Source: Tetraselmis striata
Taxonomy: Eukaryota; Chlorophyta; Chlorodendrophyceae; Chlorodendrales; Chlorodendraceae
DNA: 64,000 nt
Assembly (NCBI GenBank): GCA_006384855.1
Contig: VCJN01003596.1
Span: 186,001-250,000, forward strand
Direction of reading: 5' to 3'
Shown: positions 21,028 to 34,712 of the stretch, piece after piece
Numbering within the stretch: position 1 is the first letter of the stretch
Layout of the letters: each line of letters opens with the position of its first letter
Program-made: the position numbers and the translations under genes
The notes under the pieces: generated by a model
What the model was told of the DNA's origin: nothing
Seen by the model: the letters and a program-made list of their open reading frames with translations, nothing else
Database searches by the model: none

Positions 21028-23271
21028 ATGTGGACGTCCGTGCTCAGGGCGGCGCGCCAGCGCGGCATGCCCAGCAGCGCCCAGCTGCAGCAGCTGCGAT
21101 TCCTGAATATCCATGAGTATCAGGTGCGAATGCTGGAATGGCCGCCACTGCAGACAGGCAATCTCACATTGTTCCGTGTTCGCTCAAGGGGGGTGGGGGG
21201 GGGGGGGGGGGGGGGGGGGGGGGGCTCAGCGCTGACCGCCGATGCTTCCGCGTCGTGACGCAGAGTGCCAAGCTCATGGAGAGCTTCGGCGTCAATGTTC
21301 CCCCTGGGATCGCATGCACAACCCCGGATGCGGTGGCGAGTGCTGCCAAGCAGCTCGGGGGGGACGAGGTGATCCACGTATACATGGCACTACCTGGAGT
21401 GGCCTCCCCATCCTGCAGACGGTGTTTTCAGCGCTGATCCGGTGGGTTCAATGGGTTTGCGCTTTGCAGGTGGTGGTGAAGAGCCAGATTCTGGCCGGTG
21501 GCCGCGGCCTGGGTACCTTCAAGAGCGGCCTCCAGGGCGGGGTACACATCGTGCCCTCCGCAGAGGCGCCCACCATTGCGGGAAAGATGCTCGGGGAGGT
21601 GCTAGTCACCAAGCAGACGGGCGAGGCCGGGAAGCCGGTGAACACGGTGCTGGTGGCCAAGAAGATGCAGTTCACCAAGGAGATGTACTTTGCCATCCTG
21701 CTGGACCGCGCGTCCGCGGGGCCCGTCATCATCGCGTGCAGCGAGGGCGGCACCAGCATCGAGGACCTCGCGGAGAAGTTCCCCGACAAGATCCTGCGCA
21801 TGCCGGTGGACATCCGCGCCGGCATCAGCGACGCGCAGGCCCTGGAGGTCGCCACCGGGCTCGGGGTCACCGGCGACAAGGACGCGGCCGCGGAGCAGGT
21901 CAAGGCGCTGTTCAAGCTCTTTGTGGAGCGCGACTGCACGCTGGTGGAGGTGCGCCGCCATGCCACTCCCCGCCTCCCCGGCACAGTATCTGCAACACAC
22001 CTGCCGCTTGATCTTAATCACTGCGAATTTGTGCAGTTCTAGAGCACATCCGGTGTTTTCTCCCGTAACCACGCTCTGGGTTTGCCGTATATTGTTGTCA
22101 TACATCCCCCTCCCATAGAGAAAAACACAGTATTGTCTGGAAATCTATCAAAATATAGAACAAGACCCAGAACGGGAACACGGCATAGAGCATGCGACTG
22201 GGTAGTGCAACACAGTTCCTTGTTTAGGGTTTTGAAGTTAATGAAATGTCACGGCATTGACGACACTGGGTGTGTGTGGGGGACTTTTTAGGTTAACCCC
22301 ATGGCGGAGGCGACCGACGGCAAGCTGTACTCGGCTGATGCCAAGCTCGGGTTTGACGACAACGCGGAGTTCCGGCAGGCGGCGCTGTTTGAGATGAAGG
22401 ACGAGACCCAGGAGGATTCCAGGTGGGAGCGAAGAATGTCCAGAAACGAGCGGTTGGGGTGTGGGGCCCCTACATGCGCGGCCGCTGAGCGCGGTGCTGT
22501 TGGGCCGTGCTCACAGGGAGGTCGCAGCCGCCAAGTTTGACCTGAACTACATCGGCCTGGACGGCGAGATTGGGTGCATGGTGAACGGCGCCGGCCTGGC
22601 CATGGCGACCATGGACATCATCAAGCTGCACGGAGGGACTCCCGCCAACTTCCTAGACGTCGGCGGCAACGCCTCGGAGGAGCAGGTAAGGCCCGGACAG
22701 AACATCTGCGTCGCCCGGCCCGCATGTCAGCGCGCTGCCGGTGCTCTGGGCTCCTGCGTTCGCGGTACAGGCATTGACGGCGTGGGCTGTGTGATGCGTA
22801 GGTTGTGGAGGCCTTCAAGATTCTCACGGCTGACCCCAAAGTGAAGGCCATCCTCGTGAACATCTTTGGTCAGCGCCGCCCCCTCTCCCGCTTGGCTCTT
22901 GTGATGGCCCAGCTGCAGGCGGTAGCTAATGCGACCCCCCTGTGTGTGCCATGCAGGCGGCATCATGAAGTGCGATGTCATTGCCAGCGGCGTTGTCAAT
23001 GCCGCCAAGCAGGCAAGTCTCTTTCCGACAACACCGGACGTGCGGCTGCCCTCCTTCATGTGGCACGTGGACCGCGCCATGCCAGAGACTTGACTCACGG
23101 ACGTTGCTGTGCCCTGCGTTTCTCCAGGTTGGCGTCAACGTGCCCCTCATTGTGCGCCTGGAGGGCACAAACGTGAAGGCGGGGAAGGAGATCCTGAAGC
23201 AGCTGCCGGTTGTTATCGCTGCGGACGACCTGGATGACGCAGCCATGAAGGCCGTCAATTCCCTCAAGTAG
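21028..23271 (+). CDS. Succinyl-CoA ligase beta subunit, mitochondrial (8 exons)
   Basis: Joining 21028-21123, 21264-21368, 21470-21949, 22292-22422, 22517-22685, 22802-22868, 22957-23012 and 23128-23271 gives 415 residues in a consistent frame. The enzyme is the ATP-grasp beta subunit of the citric-acid-cycle ligase that interconverts succinyl-CoA and succinate with nucleotide phosphorylation in the mitochondrial matrix. The chosen ATG gives an Arg-rich, acid-free leader ([13 protein letters not shown]) before the family's mature start LNIHEYQ. Conserved blocks are [74 protein letters not shown] and [19 protein letters not shown]. Length fits the family. Introns are GT-AG except intron 7 (23013-23127), which begins GCAAGT. 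Intron 1 contains a 30-bp G tract. An in-frame ATG at 20758 would add 90 poorly conserved residues and is less likely. This is the clearest host gene here. Confidence 0.95.
21195..21224 (+). repeat. G30 tract inside succinyl-CoA ligase intron 1
   Basis: Thirty consecutive G (extended to GGGGT on the left) within the 140-bp first intron, ending 39 bp before the acceptor AG at 21263. Confidence 0.95.
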
Positions 23272-23352
23272 GGCGGCGCCTGAGCGCTCACGGGCGGAGT
23301 GGGGGCATCCGGGCTGTCATCAACTTCTGCACACCAAGCTTGCTTTTATCTT

Positions 23353-23357
23353 TGTAA
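23353..23357 (+). terminator. TGTAA polyadenylation signal of succinyl-CoA ligase gene
   Basis: TGTAA lies 82 bp after the stop codon. This pentamer is the usual polyadenylation signal of chlorophyte algae, which is known from Chlamydomonas and relatives. The match is short, so it is supportive rather than decisive. Confidence 0.55.
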
Positions 23358-23371
23358 AATTGCATCACAAC

Positions 23372-24063
23372 AAGTGACACTGGGCACCGCTCCTCTGGTG
23401 AAAAACTGCACGTTGGGAACTGTTTTTGCCCACCCGCTGCAGTGAACGAGGGTTGCACCCGCACACAATACTTTAAAGGCACACACGCCGTCATCGTTTC
23501 TTGTGCGGATTCGTATGACATCTGATGGTATGTATTCATTGTGACACCACTAGCCCAACATCACCCCAAACTGCTGCTGAAAGCAATATCCAATATATAT
23601 TTCCGAAATGAAGCATTACAAATCAAACGTACAGCAAGCCTGGCATAATTAGGCCACATCCTGAAAACCGTACCACTGCAGCATTATTCGTCTTACCATC
23701 GGGCATTTGGTATCTGTATGTATGGGGATGTGGAGCAAGGACGCTGTGTGCTGATGTGTGATGTGTTATGTCCGTGTCAGCGCCATCCAGTACATAGCTT
23801 CCCTGTGCACACTACTTTGGTAAAGTACTGAGACAATGTCCGAGCAGATGAAATATGAATATGTGTTGTCTCCCCTGCGCGGCTCCGGGCTCTGCCCTCC
23901 GCGCCGGCACATGCTTGTCAAGACGCAGCAAAGACGGACATAATAATGCGGAGACTGTGGCGCATATCTTGGTCCCATCTAGATCTTCCGCCTTACATGA
24001 AGGCACGGTACATGGCAGTGGCGGTAGATGACGATGAAGGCGGTGATGTAATCGCTCATAAAG

Positions 24064-24094
<31 letters not shown>

Positions 24095-24340
24095 GCCCCC
24101 CGCGCCTGCGCTCGCATCCTCATCCTCACCGCCAGCAGCAGCAGCATAACCTCCATGAAAGCACCAGTATCTGCCGGCAGTATATGTTTGGCAAAGCTCT
24201 CACAATAGCCCGTCGGTCTTTGTCCAGGATGGACATAACATGTGGCGGTTAAAACATGCAACATAGGTAACAACGCCGCACCCCTCCAAGCTGACACTGC
24301 CCTGCCCGCAGTTAAGCAGCAACGACAACGCCGGCCCTGG
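23372..24340. other. Unassigned intergenic stretch with one C27 tract
   Basis: No gene or repeat family recognised. A 27-bp C tract lies at 24068-24094. Confidence 0.5.
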
Positions 24341-26060
24341 GAGCCATCGCAGGAATCAGCCCGCCATCCTCAATTGCGGCGCCGACTGGCTTGCTTTAGA
24401 CAAACAACATAATGTGCCAGCCCGCTGGGCGTCAGCAGCGAAGGACTGTGGGACTGCTGGAGTCCCAAGCGGGAGGGGGGGGGGGGGGGGGGGTGCAGCG
24501 AGCACGCGCACCGTGTCGGTGCCCTGCCCTTCCGCCAGGCCGGCGATGTTGGCGGTGCTTTGGTTGTGCAAGAAGGAGACGCGGTCATCGCCGCCGATCC
24601 TGGAAGTATAGGGGCATTCCCTGGGTCAGTCGCGGCCAAGGTAGGTAGCAAGGGCCCCGCCTCCAGTGGAGAGGAAAGGTGTGTGTTGGTGGGTGTGTAT
24701 TGCGGCAGTGGGGGGGGGGGGGGGGGAGGGGGGGCACCTGAGGCGACCCCAGTGGGAGCGGTCCACCAGCACCACGCTCTGCCCCGCGTTATCTGTGGCG
24801 GCGCTCAGCAGCATGTGCATATCAGGAGCAACTTCGGGCGCGGGAAAATTCAGCCCTCTGTCCTCAGCGGCATTGCACAGGGTCCCACCCCCGAAACCAT
24901 CGTCATACTCCCGCCCGGAAACCACAGGCTGTGCGGCAGTACTTCGTCCGACGTCTTCAGCAGCGGCACCCAGCTGCTGGCCTCCAACATCACCATCCTG
25001 CTCCCGCCTGCTGCCCACAGGCGGCGTGGCAGCAATCGCCCAGCGTCCTCAGCGGTGGCGCCCTGCAGCTTACCTCTTAACAACAACGTCATACACCCGC
25101 CATGTGGCCACAGGTGGCGCCTCGCAGCTGGCCTCCGACAGAAAAAACATCATGCGCCAGCACTGGGCAATATGCGACGTGGCAGCAATCAGCCCACCAT
25201 CCTGAGTAGCGGCGCCCAGCGGCTCGCATCGATCAACAACATCATCCGCCAGCGCTGGACACAATGATAGCGCATGGCATGCTTCCCGGTTACTTCCAGC
25301 ATCTACAACAGCACGAGCAAGCCCCGAACCCTTAACGTGCCGCCAACCACACCATTTTGTTCTTGTGTGGGCCCCATAGGCGGCACAACAGCAGGCACCC
25401 GGCGTTCTTGGTGGCCGCGACCAACAACTCGCCTTCAACTACAACACCACACGGCAGCCTAAAAGCCACCGTTGGCGAGGCAGCGATCAATCCACTGTTC
25501 TCACCGGTGGCGCGCGCCAGCGTCTGACATATGGCAAACACACCATGCGCAATCGCTGGACACATTGATGGCGCAGCACTAATCAGCCCTCCGCCCTCGT
25601 TGGCGATGCCCAGCCTCTCAGCCCGCCTCCAACATCAACAACACCATGTAAAGATCCGGGGCCAATAGCTGCACCGCAACAATCAGCCCGCCTTCCTCTG
25701 CGGAGGCGACCAACAGCTGACGTACGACAAACAACATCATACGCCAGCTCTAAATATGATGGCGTGCCAACAGTCTGCCAGCCGTCCTGCGTGGCGGTGC
25801 CCGGTGGCTTGCCCCCCCAAACCAACATTGTACGCCAACACAAGGCCACATGCGGCGCGGCAGCAATCAGCGCGCCGTCCTCAGCGGTGGCGCTCGACAA
25901 CGGACCTCCAACAACATGCGCAGGCCCGAAGGTCATCAGAGGCGAAGCGGCAATCATCCCGCGGGACTCGCCGGCGGCGCGCCTAGCACCTCACCTCCAA
26001 CATCAACACCATGATGCGCTAGCCCCAAGGCCAATCCCTGATGCCAGGCAACCATGAGGC
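24341..26060. repeat. Imperfect tandem repeats of about 93 bp
   Basis: A degenerate unit resembling GGCAGCAATCAGCCC followed by TCCTCAGCGGTGGCGCC recurs near 24353, 24845, 24935, 25027, 25180, 25475, 25575, 25668, 25765, 25860 and 25950, mostly 90-105 bp apart. About 480 bp of other sequence with two G tracts (24475-24493, 24710-24726) separates the first unit from the rest. Because 93 is a multiple of three, long open frames persist on both strands, but they overlap one another and contain no recognised domain. I treat this as minisatellite DNA; a degenerate repeat protein cannot be excluded. Confidence 0.7.
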
Positions 26061-26560
26061 TGCCGGTGGTGGTGGTGCTGGTGGTGGCGTGCGGCCCAGG
26101 ACCACACTGGTTTTCTGCAGATGAAGGATGAGGCAAGAGAAGATCAAGACCAAGAATTAGGAAAAATAGTAACAATGATTAGTTACATGGATTAGTAATA
26201 GGCAGATGGATTCGCGAGGGAATCCAACTGCCAGCAGACCTGGGACTGTGCCCGGGGCTGTCTAGAAATGATTCGCGTTTGTTAGAAACCAGAGGGGCAG
26301 CCGGGGATGTTCCTCACAACAGCCAGTTCTTTTCAGCATAATAAAACCTTGTGTATCAAGTCACCCTGAAACTACTGCGCCCTTGCACCGCTACACGAGC
26401 CCGCTCCATCTGCACTGCTCCATGGCTTCTGGCTCAGGCGGCGTGGCTGCCAAAAAGCGTCCCCTTGTGCACCACATCATCTACCATCATTGCGGCCATC
26501 TCCCTCTTCACCTCATCAACTTTGGGCTTGAGCATGTGGGGCTGAAAACGACTCCGGGGC

Positions 26561-26578
26561 GGGGGGGGGGGGGGGGGG
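26561..26578 (+). repeat. G18 homopolymer
   Basis: Eighteen consecutive G beside the 3' end of the unrecognised minus-strand pseudogene. Confidence 0.95.
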
Positions 26579-26779
26579 CGTGCATATCACTATGGTGTGA
26601 TCATCGTGCTACTACGCTTGAGAGCCTGGCCGGTTTGGGGTAGCGTCACCTTGCCGCTCCTCAGCATGCACTGCGGCTGGTGGTTGGACCCCCGAACGGA
26701 AGCCTTGCTTGATCTCCCACTTGCAGCAGTGTTCCATGCACTGGCGTTGTAGTGGTCGATGCAGCTGTGCAGCTCCATC

Positions 26780-29040
26780 CACCTCGGGGAGTGCTAATCC
26801 ACTCCATGCATGTAGGGTGTGACGTCCTTCGCCGTCGCACTGTCCAGGAAGACCGCAACAAACTGCTCGATAGCGTCCCGTGGTGCCCCTGATGCACGCT
26901 TCCTGTCATCAATGTCCTTTCGAGGATCCACCCTCCACAACGTTGTCATAGCAATGTAGGCGTCCCACACCTTCTTCAGCTTGGGCTGGATAGGATAAGA
27001 GCTAGAGATGACTGCATCCATCGCCACCTCGTGACCTTCGATCATCCTCTTCACCTCAGGTCCACTGAGGGCAGATGGGTCAGCCTTGATGATTGCCTTG
27101 CCCTTGCCGCTCTGTGTCTTCACCTCCCTCCCCGGCAGTCCGATGAGCGCCGTCACGTCTAAAAAGGCTGCCTGCGCGGCTTCCTTGTTCTTGCACCACT
27201 TGTTGATGGTATGCCACACCACATGCGGGAGGATTTGGATGCCAGCATGCATTGTGTCGCCGATCATGTCATCTGGCTTAACCATCATGAACCCAAGTGG
27301 GCACTTAAGGCGTTGTCCGAAGTGTGAGTACAGGTAGTCTTGTCTCGCTTCCGGGGTGTTAGCGAGGGGTAAGTCGCCATGGCAACGGATGGCCTCACCG
27401 CAACTTGGGCATAAACGGTCTCTGTCAGGCCATATTCCTCTCTCATCGCATGCGCCAACATGGCTGCATAGACGGTAATCCTGGTCATTTGCTCGGTCAC
27501 GCCCTTCCGCTCGTAGTCAGTCTCCATGAGACGCATGTAGTGCGCATGCATATCACAGATGGAGCAGAAGAAGGTTGATGTTGACCCGACATGCCCGTGG
27601 ATCCCAGACTACCGTGCCATGTCGCCCCCGAGGACCATCCTGAAGGTGTAGATATACTTCATCATGCAGCTTCATCCCGGATCAGTCGCAGATGTCCATA
27701 GTTGATCCTTGATTGCCTCCATCTGTGTGATGAAATGGCCGTACTCGTCCTGCCCCTCGTACAACATGATCTTCACAGCATTGTAAATGTTGTCAACAGA
27801 CCACCCTTACATCACATAGCCATCGAAGTCCACCCTCATCAACAGTGCCTTCAGGATGGCAAGCACAACTCTTTGACGGCCGAGCTTGAAGGCAGTGCGT
27901 GCTGCCAGTAGCTACACACAAAAATAAAATCCGTGAAGCACATATAATATACGTTACATGTAACACCATTGTAACACGAGACCACCTCACTGCAAAAATG
28001 AATGACGATATGTCTGTCCTCCTGCAGTCGGTCTTTCGGAACCTGCGACAGCCGAGTTCGCATAGCTTGCATGGCGTCGATGATGGCTTGCTTGCCGTCC
28101 GACATCTCCAGCCCTGCCATCTGTGCCACTCGACCTTCGCACTCCCACACGTCGTTCTTGCTCGGTAGCAGGCACATTATTAGACTGCCGTACGGCACCT
28201 CGTGCGGCTCGGCTTTGTCCTCGACCCACGCTTTCGACAAGGCATGGATGAGGTACTGGTAGCATCGCCATGTAAGCTTGGATGTAACACGTGTGTATAA
28301 CGCCCGCCCTACGTTCCAGTGCTCGCGGATGGCGGCGATGACATGCTACTCCACGGTGCTCTACAACCCGCGCCGGCGGCAAACCGCGTCGAAAATCTCC
28401 GGTTAGTCGTTGAAATGTCAGTCAACGAGTTGCACGACGGTATCGCCTTCGATGCCACCCTCGTAGTGGACATTGAGGTACTCCGTTAATCTCGCGGCGT
28501 TTGAAGCCGCGGTATGCCTTGGCGTCGCTTGCCGGTGGGGGCTTGATGCGCTTCAGGTCTTGGCGCAGAGAGCCAAAGGCCCGCCGCACTTATTTCCGCT
28601 CCTTAACGGCTTTCAACGCTGCCGACCGAGCCTTGTTAGCGCCCGAGCGGTTGAACTCAAGCTTGGCGTAAGCCAGCCGGATGGCTGCTTTAACTGACTC
28701 GCGTTGCGTGAATACCACAGCAACATTCGCCGCGTACTCCGCCTCAGCCGCTATCGCCTCCGAGGGGAGCGTTTTCACCTGCGTCTCCTTACCGCGTGAC
28801 CGTTGGCGCTCCGCCTCTAATTGTCCTTGTAAGTCCGTCACGGTCTTTCCTAGCTTCTCGTTCCTCCTCGCCAGCTGTTCGACCCGTGCTCTGGCGCCTC
28901 CTCCTTCCAGCAGGATACAAAAATAATATTCACGAGACCATGCCTCGTCTCGTAGGAAGGCCGTAGGGCGGCAGGACTCATGATAGCGGTCCGCAAAGGT
29001 GCATACGCCAGCACGGAGGTGCTTCCGATGCCGGCCCACC
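26780..29040 (-). pseudogene. Unrecognised multi-part gene, broken
   Basis: A plausible protein trail runs right to left. First comes a coiled-coil-like segment (RVEQLARRNEKLGKTVTDLQ ... KAVKERK, 28590-28920), then VRRAFGSLRQDLKRIKPPPA after a TAA. Next, with further stops, come YLNVHYEGGIEGDTVVQLVD and PEIFDAVCRRRGL. An open part at 27851-28240 reads SKAWVEDKAEPHEVPYGSLI, and one at 26794-27288 reads MHAGIQILPHVVWHTINKWC ... TAKDVTPYMHGVD. Stops stand where Gln or Trp would fit (TAA, TGA, TAA, TAG, TAG). The last block recalls proteins in large algal repeats that are probably mobile, but I cannot name the family. Gaps between blocks may include introns. Confidence 0.45.
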
Positions 29041-30493
29041 CTACCCCGTACGTCCTTATTGTCCCTCGCCTAACTGTCACAAACAACCGGACCACATACT
29101 TGACGGGGACCTGCTGCCTCCCGCAGCTCCGCACGACGCCCGAGAAATCCAAATACGATGAAGTTATATGTTACATCGTCTCCACCAACGAGGCTGCCAC
29201 GAAGGCTGCCCCCCGCATGTCGTAGGAGTAGGAGACTTCCAACTCCCGATCACAGCCACGAACCCAAACAAAAATCATATACAGCCCTTGGCGGACGCCG
29301 GCATGATGCCACGGCACCACGAAGTGTCCACGTTCATTCCAGCGAACACGCCCATCGGCCCTTGGCTCATTGGGGGCGCGCCCCCACCCCCACCCGCCTC
29401 ACAGCAGAAACCTTTGAACCGGACTTCTGCAGCTACCACAAAAGCCTGACGATTAAGCCCGATAGCGCCCTTCTTCATCTCGAGCCGCGTGCGGCACCCC
29501 CGCCACGGGGACATATCACGCGCAAATATCGATTTATACACTCCCGATAACCCCCGAGGCAGCAGCGGAGTACCAACATGGCACTGCCGAAACCGAACAA
29601 CTCGCCCAACAATTCACGAAATCCTGGTCGGGGGCCTCAACGGATTACACCGCAACAGATATCGATGACCTGGCGGCCGACCTCATGGCCCTCAATCTAC
29701 ACCTCGACCACGCGGCAACAATTTGGCCAACAAAGCCAACCCCGGACCCCTCCGCCGCCCCTGAACCGCGCCTCCCCGGCGGACCCCTCCACTCTCCCCA
29801 TCAAACACAAACGCTTAATCTGGCGCCTCCGCAGACTCACCCGAGACGCGCGACGCCTCACGGCTCCGAAACCAGACACCCCGGACGCCGTAATCAACGA
29901 CATATGGGCTTCGGTGTGCGGCAGAGCCCGGGGCATTCTCAAGCCTGACAGCGGAGACGTATCCCATACCCCTCACGCCGGACGCCATACTTACCGAGTG
30001 TCGCAAACGCACGAACCACGAGATAAAAATCACCGGAAGAAAGTAGGACGCGTACCGAAAAATAAAAAAACAACAAATCATACGACGCTAACCCCCGTAT
30101 GTTCCACAGCCGCCTCATAGCACGAGCCCAAGGACAAAAGAGCACCACCTCCCGGATGACGCATGTAGACACCGCAACAGCCAAAGGCCTCACTGACGAC
30201 CCGACGAGGGTTGCCATAGAAAGCGATTACGCCGCACAACTCGCCAAAGCCACCCCCGACATCATCCTAGTGACACCCCCTTGGGAACTTCCAACCCGAC
30301 CCATTCAAGATCGAACCAAAGGGCGACCCCAACGTCCGTCTCTCCTCCGAGTACTCCCGCTCCCTTCTACACGAGACCAAACGCTTCCTCAGTACAGGAA
30401 AATCACCAAGCCTAGTCTCAATCCCGAACGAAATCCTGAAGTGGCTGCCGGAAAGCGCCACCTCAACCCTCCGTGTGAGTCCTCTTCGAACAC

Positions 30494-31055
30494 ATGGCTA
30501 GCCACTTGTACACCCCCTTAGCCTGGTGCACTAGCGTCGCATGTCTACTATACAAACGGGGCTCCCCGGCTGAATGCGGCAACTATAGACCCATTGCCCT
30601 CATGAACTGCGTGCTAGACCTACTAACAGCCTGCCTACACAAGATTGGGGCTGCGTACGCTGGGGAACACGGCATTCGATGCGGCACGAACGATGGCTTC
30701 GTCCCAGGCATATAGTTGCACGATGGTCTCACCACAATCATGACCGCGTATGCAAAGGGACACCACGAGGACATATATACGGTATATGTCGACTTCCGAC
30801 ATTCCGACTTCCGACTTTTTTTTCGCCTTTGACTCCACCGACCACGAGATACTCTTCAAAACCTTGACGAACATGGGCATGCCCACGGAGTACACCGCTG
30901 TGTGCAGGGACATATATGCCAAAACGACCACCTCATATCACACCCCATGGGGGGGGGGGGGGGTTGAAGCAAAGGTCCAAGTGGACAGAGGCACCCTACA
31001 AGGAGACTCTCTATCCCCCTTCATGTTCATACAACCCCTCCTGCAGTGGCTCTAG
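30494..31055 (+). pseudogene. Reverse transcriptase domain of the LINE
   Basis: Shows CLLYKRGSPAECGNYRPIAL followed by a fingers region, a degraded first palm motif (VYVDFRHSDF, then AFDSTDHEILFKTLTNMGMP) and RGTLQGDSLSPFMFIQPLLQ. The catalytic YADD box is not recognisable after 31055, where the frame is lost (YGFAEYISITTSTIADM may be its relic). An insertion of a few codons splits the DF..AFDS motif, and a 15-bp G tract at 30949-30963 adds a Gly run. Known as the polymerase of target-primed retrotransposition; this copy is inactive. Confidence 0.7.
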
Positions 31056-32975
31056 GTCGGTCGCCGGGGCTACCCTCTCCACTGCATGCGGGAGGACACC
31101 GACCCCAATCGACGAACCTACGGCTTTGCGGAATACATAAGCATTACCACATCCACAATAGCGGACATGAAACTCCAACCCACCAAAGTCTCCGAGTTCA
31201 GTAAATACACATAAATGTTGATAGAAGCCTCCAAATGCAAGGCCACCGGAGCCCTATGGAGTAGATAAAAACCCCTCCCCCCCGCGAACCGGGCGGCCTT
31301 CTCCCAACAACTTTTCCACTTGCGCCTCCTCGGAGTATTAGGCCATCTCGAACCCAAGACCGCCGCCCCCCGGACGAACCGTATAAAATCCCAGGGGTCC
31401 CCACCACAATGACACTAAACTTGCGGCACACCACTTTGCTCTGCTCCGTGAACTCCGACCCATAGGCCGGGCCATCTCCACATTGCGCCTCTCCTCCACC
31501 AGGAAGACCCGTATAGTCGAGTCCCTCATGAAGGGGAGGCTCTTCTCGCTGCAACTAGGCCTTTCCTCCACGGAAAAACTCCGCCAATTCGATGCCATGC
31601 TCGGCACGGGTTCCCGCAACGCTGTGTCCGCCATGAAGTCCCTTCCGCGACAAGACTTGCAGCGCCCCTCATACCAACTTGGCCTCGGCTTCCCCTCCAT
31701 CCGTGCCAAAACCATCTCAATGACAGCAGCACAAGTAAGGAACACACTAACCGCACCCGGCCTAAGGGGGGCATGTACATGGTCCACATCAAAGACGTGG
31801 TCACTAGATACGCCAAGTGGCCGGAGGAATGCACAACATCGACCCACTCCTACCCGGCACTGAGAAGCCTCACGAACATTCACCGCGACTTGCACCTCCA
31901 CATCACGGGGTACTCGTACGTTGACACACAACTCGCCAACTCCACCCGCGAGGCCTTCAACTGCCGGCACGAGTCAGCAGCACGGACCAAACTCTCGGAA
32001 CACCTACCCCCCGCTGATAGGACCATCACGTACAAGCAATACGAAGCCAAACCTAAAATCGCGGCCATATAATGCGCAGATTGGCCCCGTTCTGGGCAGT
32101 CGGCGTTAATAAGACATGGGGGCAAACGCCATGGGAAACCGCCGACGAAACAACGCCCCCATATACCGCCTCAAAACGGTCGCAAAGACTACCAGAGCCG
32201 CCGCTGTCCACATCCCAGCCGCCATCCGATCCGTTCTCCCGAAGGTATAATACATATCCTATCGCAAGTTCGCACCCTACCAAGAGGTACCGTACCCCCA
32301 CCGCGCTACCACTCCCCCAACATGCGTCAGCTCTCCGTACACAACACTACATGGTTGTCTGTCCTTCCGCGCACCGCACGCCGCCCACAACTCGCCACGC
32401 CGGTCCTACACACCGAGCGCGCCCCGGCTCAGGCCCGCACGGCCCAATTCCGCACGCAACCCCTCACGGCCCATGCAACCCCCCTGCCAGCCAGCGACGT
32501 GCCCCGCATCACCTCCACAGCCCGAGCACCAAATGGCGTCAAGCAATACCTCGTCCAGTGGGCCCCGGAAATCCTTAATCTTGCGGAAATCAACGCCCAT
32601 AAGCACATGGGCTTCATCCCAGCCACGTGCACACCCATTACACAAGACTGCCTTCCGCCGCGAGTAGAAGTAAAAAACGCCGATCGACGTCACTGTACCC
32701 ACTGCCACCTCCCCGCCGCATGCATAGTCCGGACTTGCCCGGTCTCATGGTGCCATACGTGGTCCACCTTGCATGCGCGTCCTCGCCGCGGATATGCCAG
32801 ATGTGCCAAATGCGTCCTTAAAGACAACCATGCCTACACCACCCACCTATTCGAGGTCCAATGGGAACCAGCATGGCAACTAGTCGAATCCATTATGGAT
32901 ACGAAAATTAATCCGGACTGCGCGCACTCAGTGCAACAAGGCATCGCATTCGAACCACACTCGAAATCCCGGAAT

Positions 32976-33046
32976 CCCCCCCCCCCCCCCCCCCCCCCCC
33001 GCTCAACCGGCTAGGCCGCGCGGCACCCCCCCCCCCCCCCCCCCCC
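32976..33046 (+). repeat. Paired C25 and C21 homopolymers
   Basis: C25 at 32976-33000 and C21 at 33026-33046 are separated by 25 bp, followed by an A-interrupted C-rich stretch to about 33070. Confidence 0.95.
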
Positions 33047-33469
33047 ACCCCACCCCCCACACCCCACCCCCAAACACCAAGTGGAAATCAGACTCGCCAC
33101 CATCTATCCGGACCTGGACTCCCTGCCTACGCGGGGGTATTCTACTTCAGCGTCCGGGACGCACACCAAATAGTGCTCAGCAAGCCGGACGGCACAACCT
33201 CCCGTACCCTCGACCGCCGAAGCGTCGAACACTTTCACTTTCTTTTCAGACCGGACTGCACAAATAAGACGTTTGCAGCGGAGGTTTATGCGCTCGTGGG
33301 CAGAGTGGGCACCTTTACGAGCACCGCAAACTCGCGTATATATGAGACAATCCTCGCATTTTAACTGTGCAAACACTTGTACTTTGCGGTACATCGCTAT
33401 AGCGGGTGTTTTGCGGTATGGATTAGGTATCATTCATTTTATATTGCGCAGGTTATAACCATATGCCGG

Positions 33470-34389
<920 letters not shown>

Positions 34390-34712
34390 TATATAATATA
34401 TCACATGCTGCGGTAACTTTCGCGCCCTTTCCCAGAATTATTGACAGCGTGGAGGTCTGCGGAGCTGTACAGCCTAGCAAGTGAGCAGTATCTAAACCAT
34501 TTTGTCGGCGAGTGTGTGTGCGACCTGACGGCGCACCGTCTTAATAGTACCCGTCACAGTACCCGTGGTTTGGAGTCCGCTTCATGGCAGCAGTATGATG
34601 AGCCCTATCTGCCGTCAATGATTTAATTAATAGCCCAAATAGTACACATATTAGCTCTCGACACGAGGTTCCGCGATATCTCCGCGTGTAGTCGCGAGTT
34701 CGCGGTGACTCG

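Larger units (their letters stand above)
29578..33364 (+). mobile_element. LINE-like retrotransposon, degenerate
   Basis: In order: a basic, Pro-rich open frame (29578-30120, ending in HRKKVGRVPKNKK), a reverse transcriptase (30494-31055), a LINE-type post-polymerase region (31483-31863), a Cys/His-rich stretch (HCTHCHLPAACIVRTCPVSW near 32690-32750) and a weak chromo-like segment (QYLVQWAPEILNLAE near 32545, FEVQWEPAWQLVESI near 32852). Frameshifts occur between and within blocks. Two C tracts (32976-33000 and 33026-33046) interrupt its 3' part. Neither end could be defined by target duplications. Confidence 0.6.
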
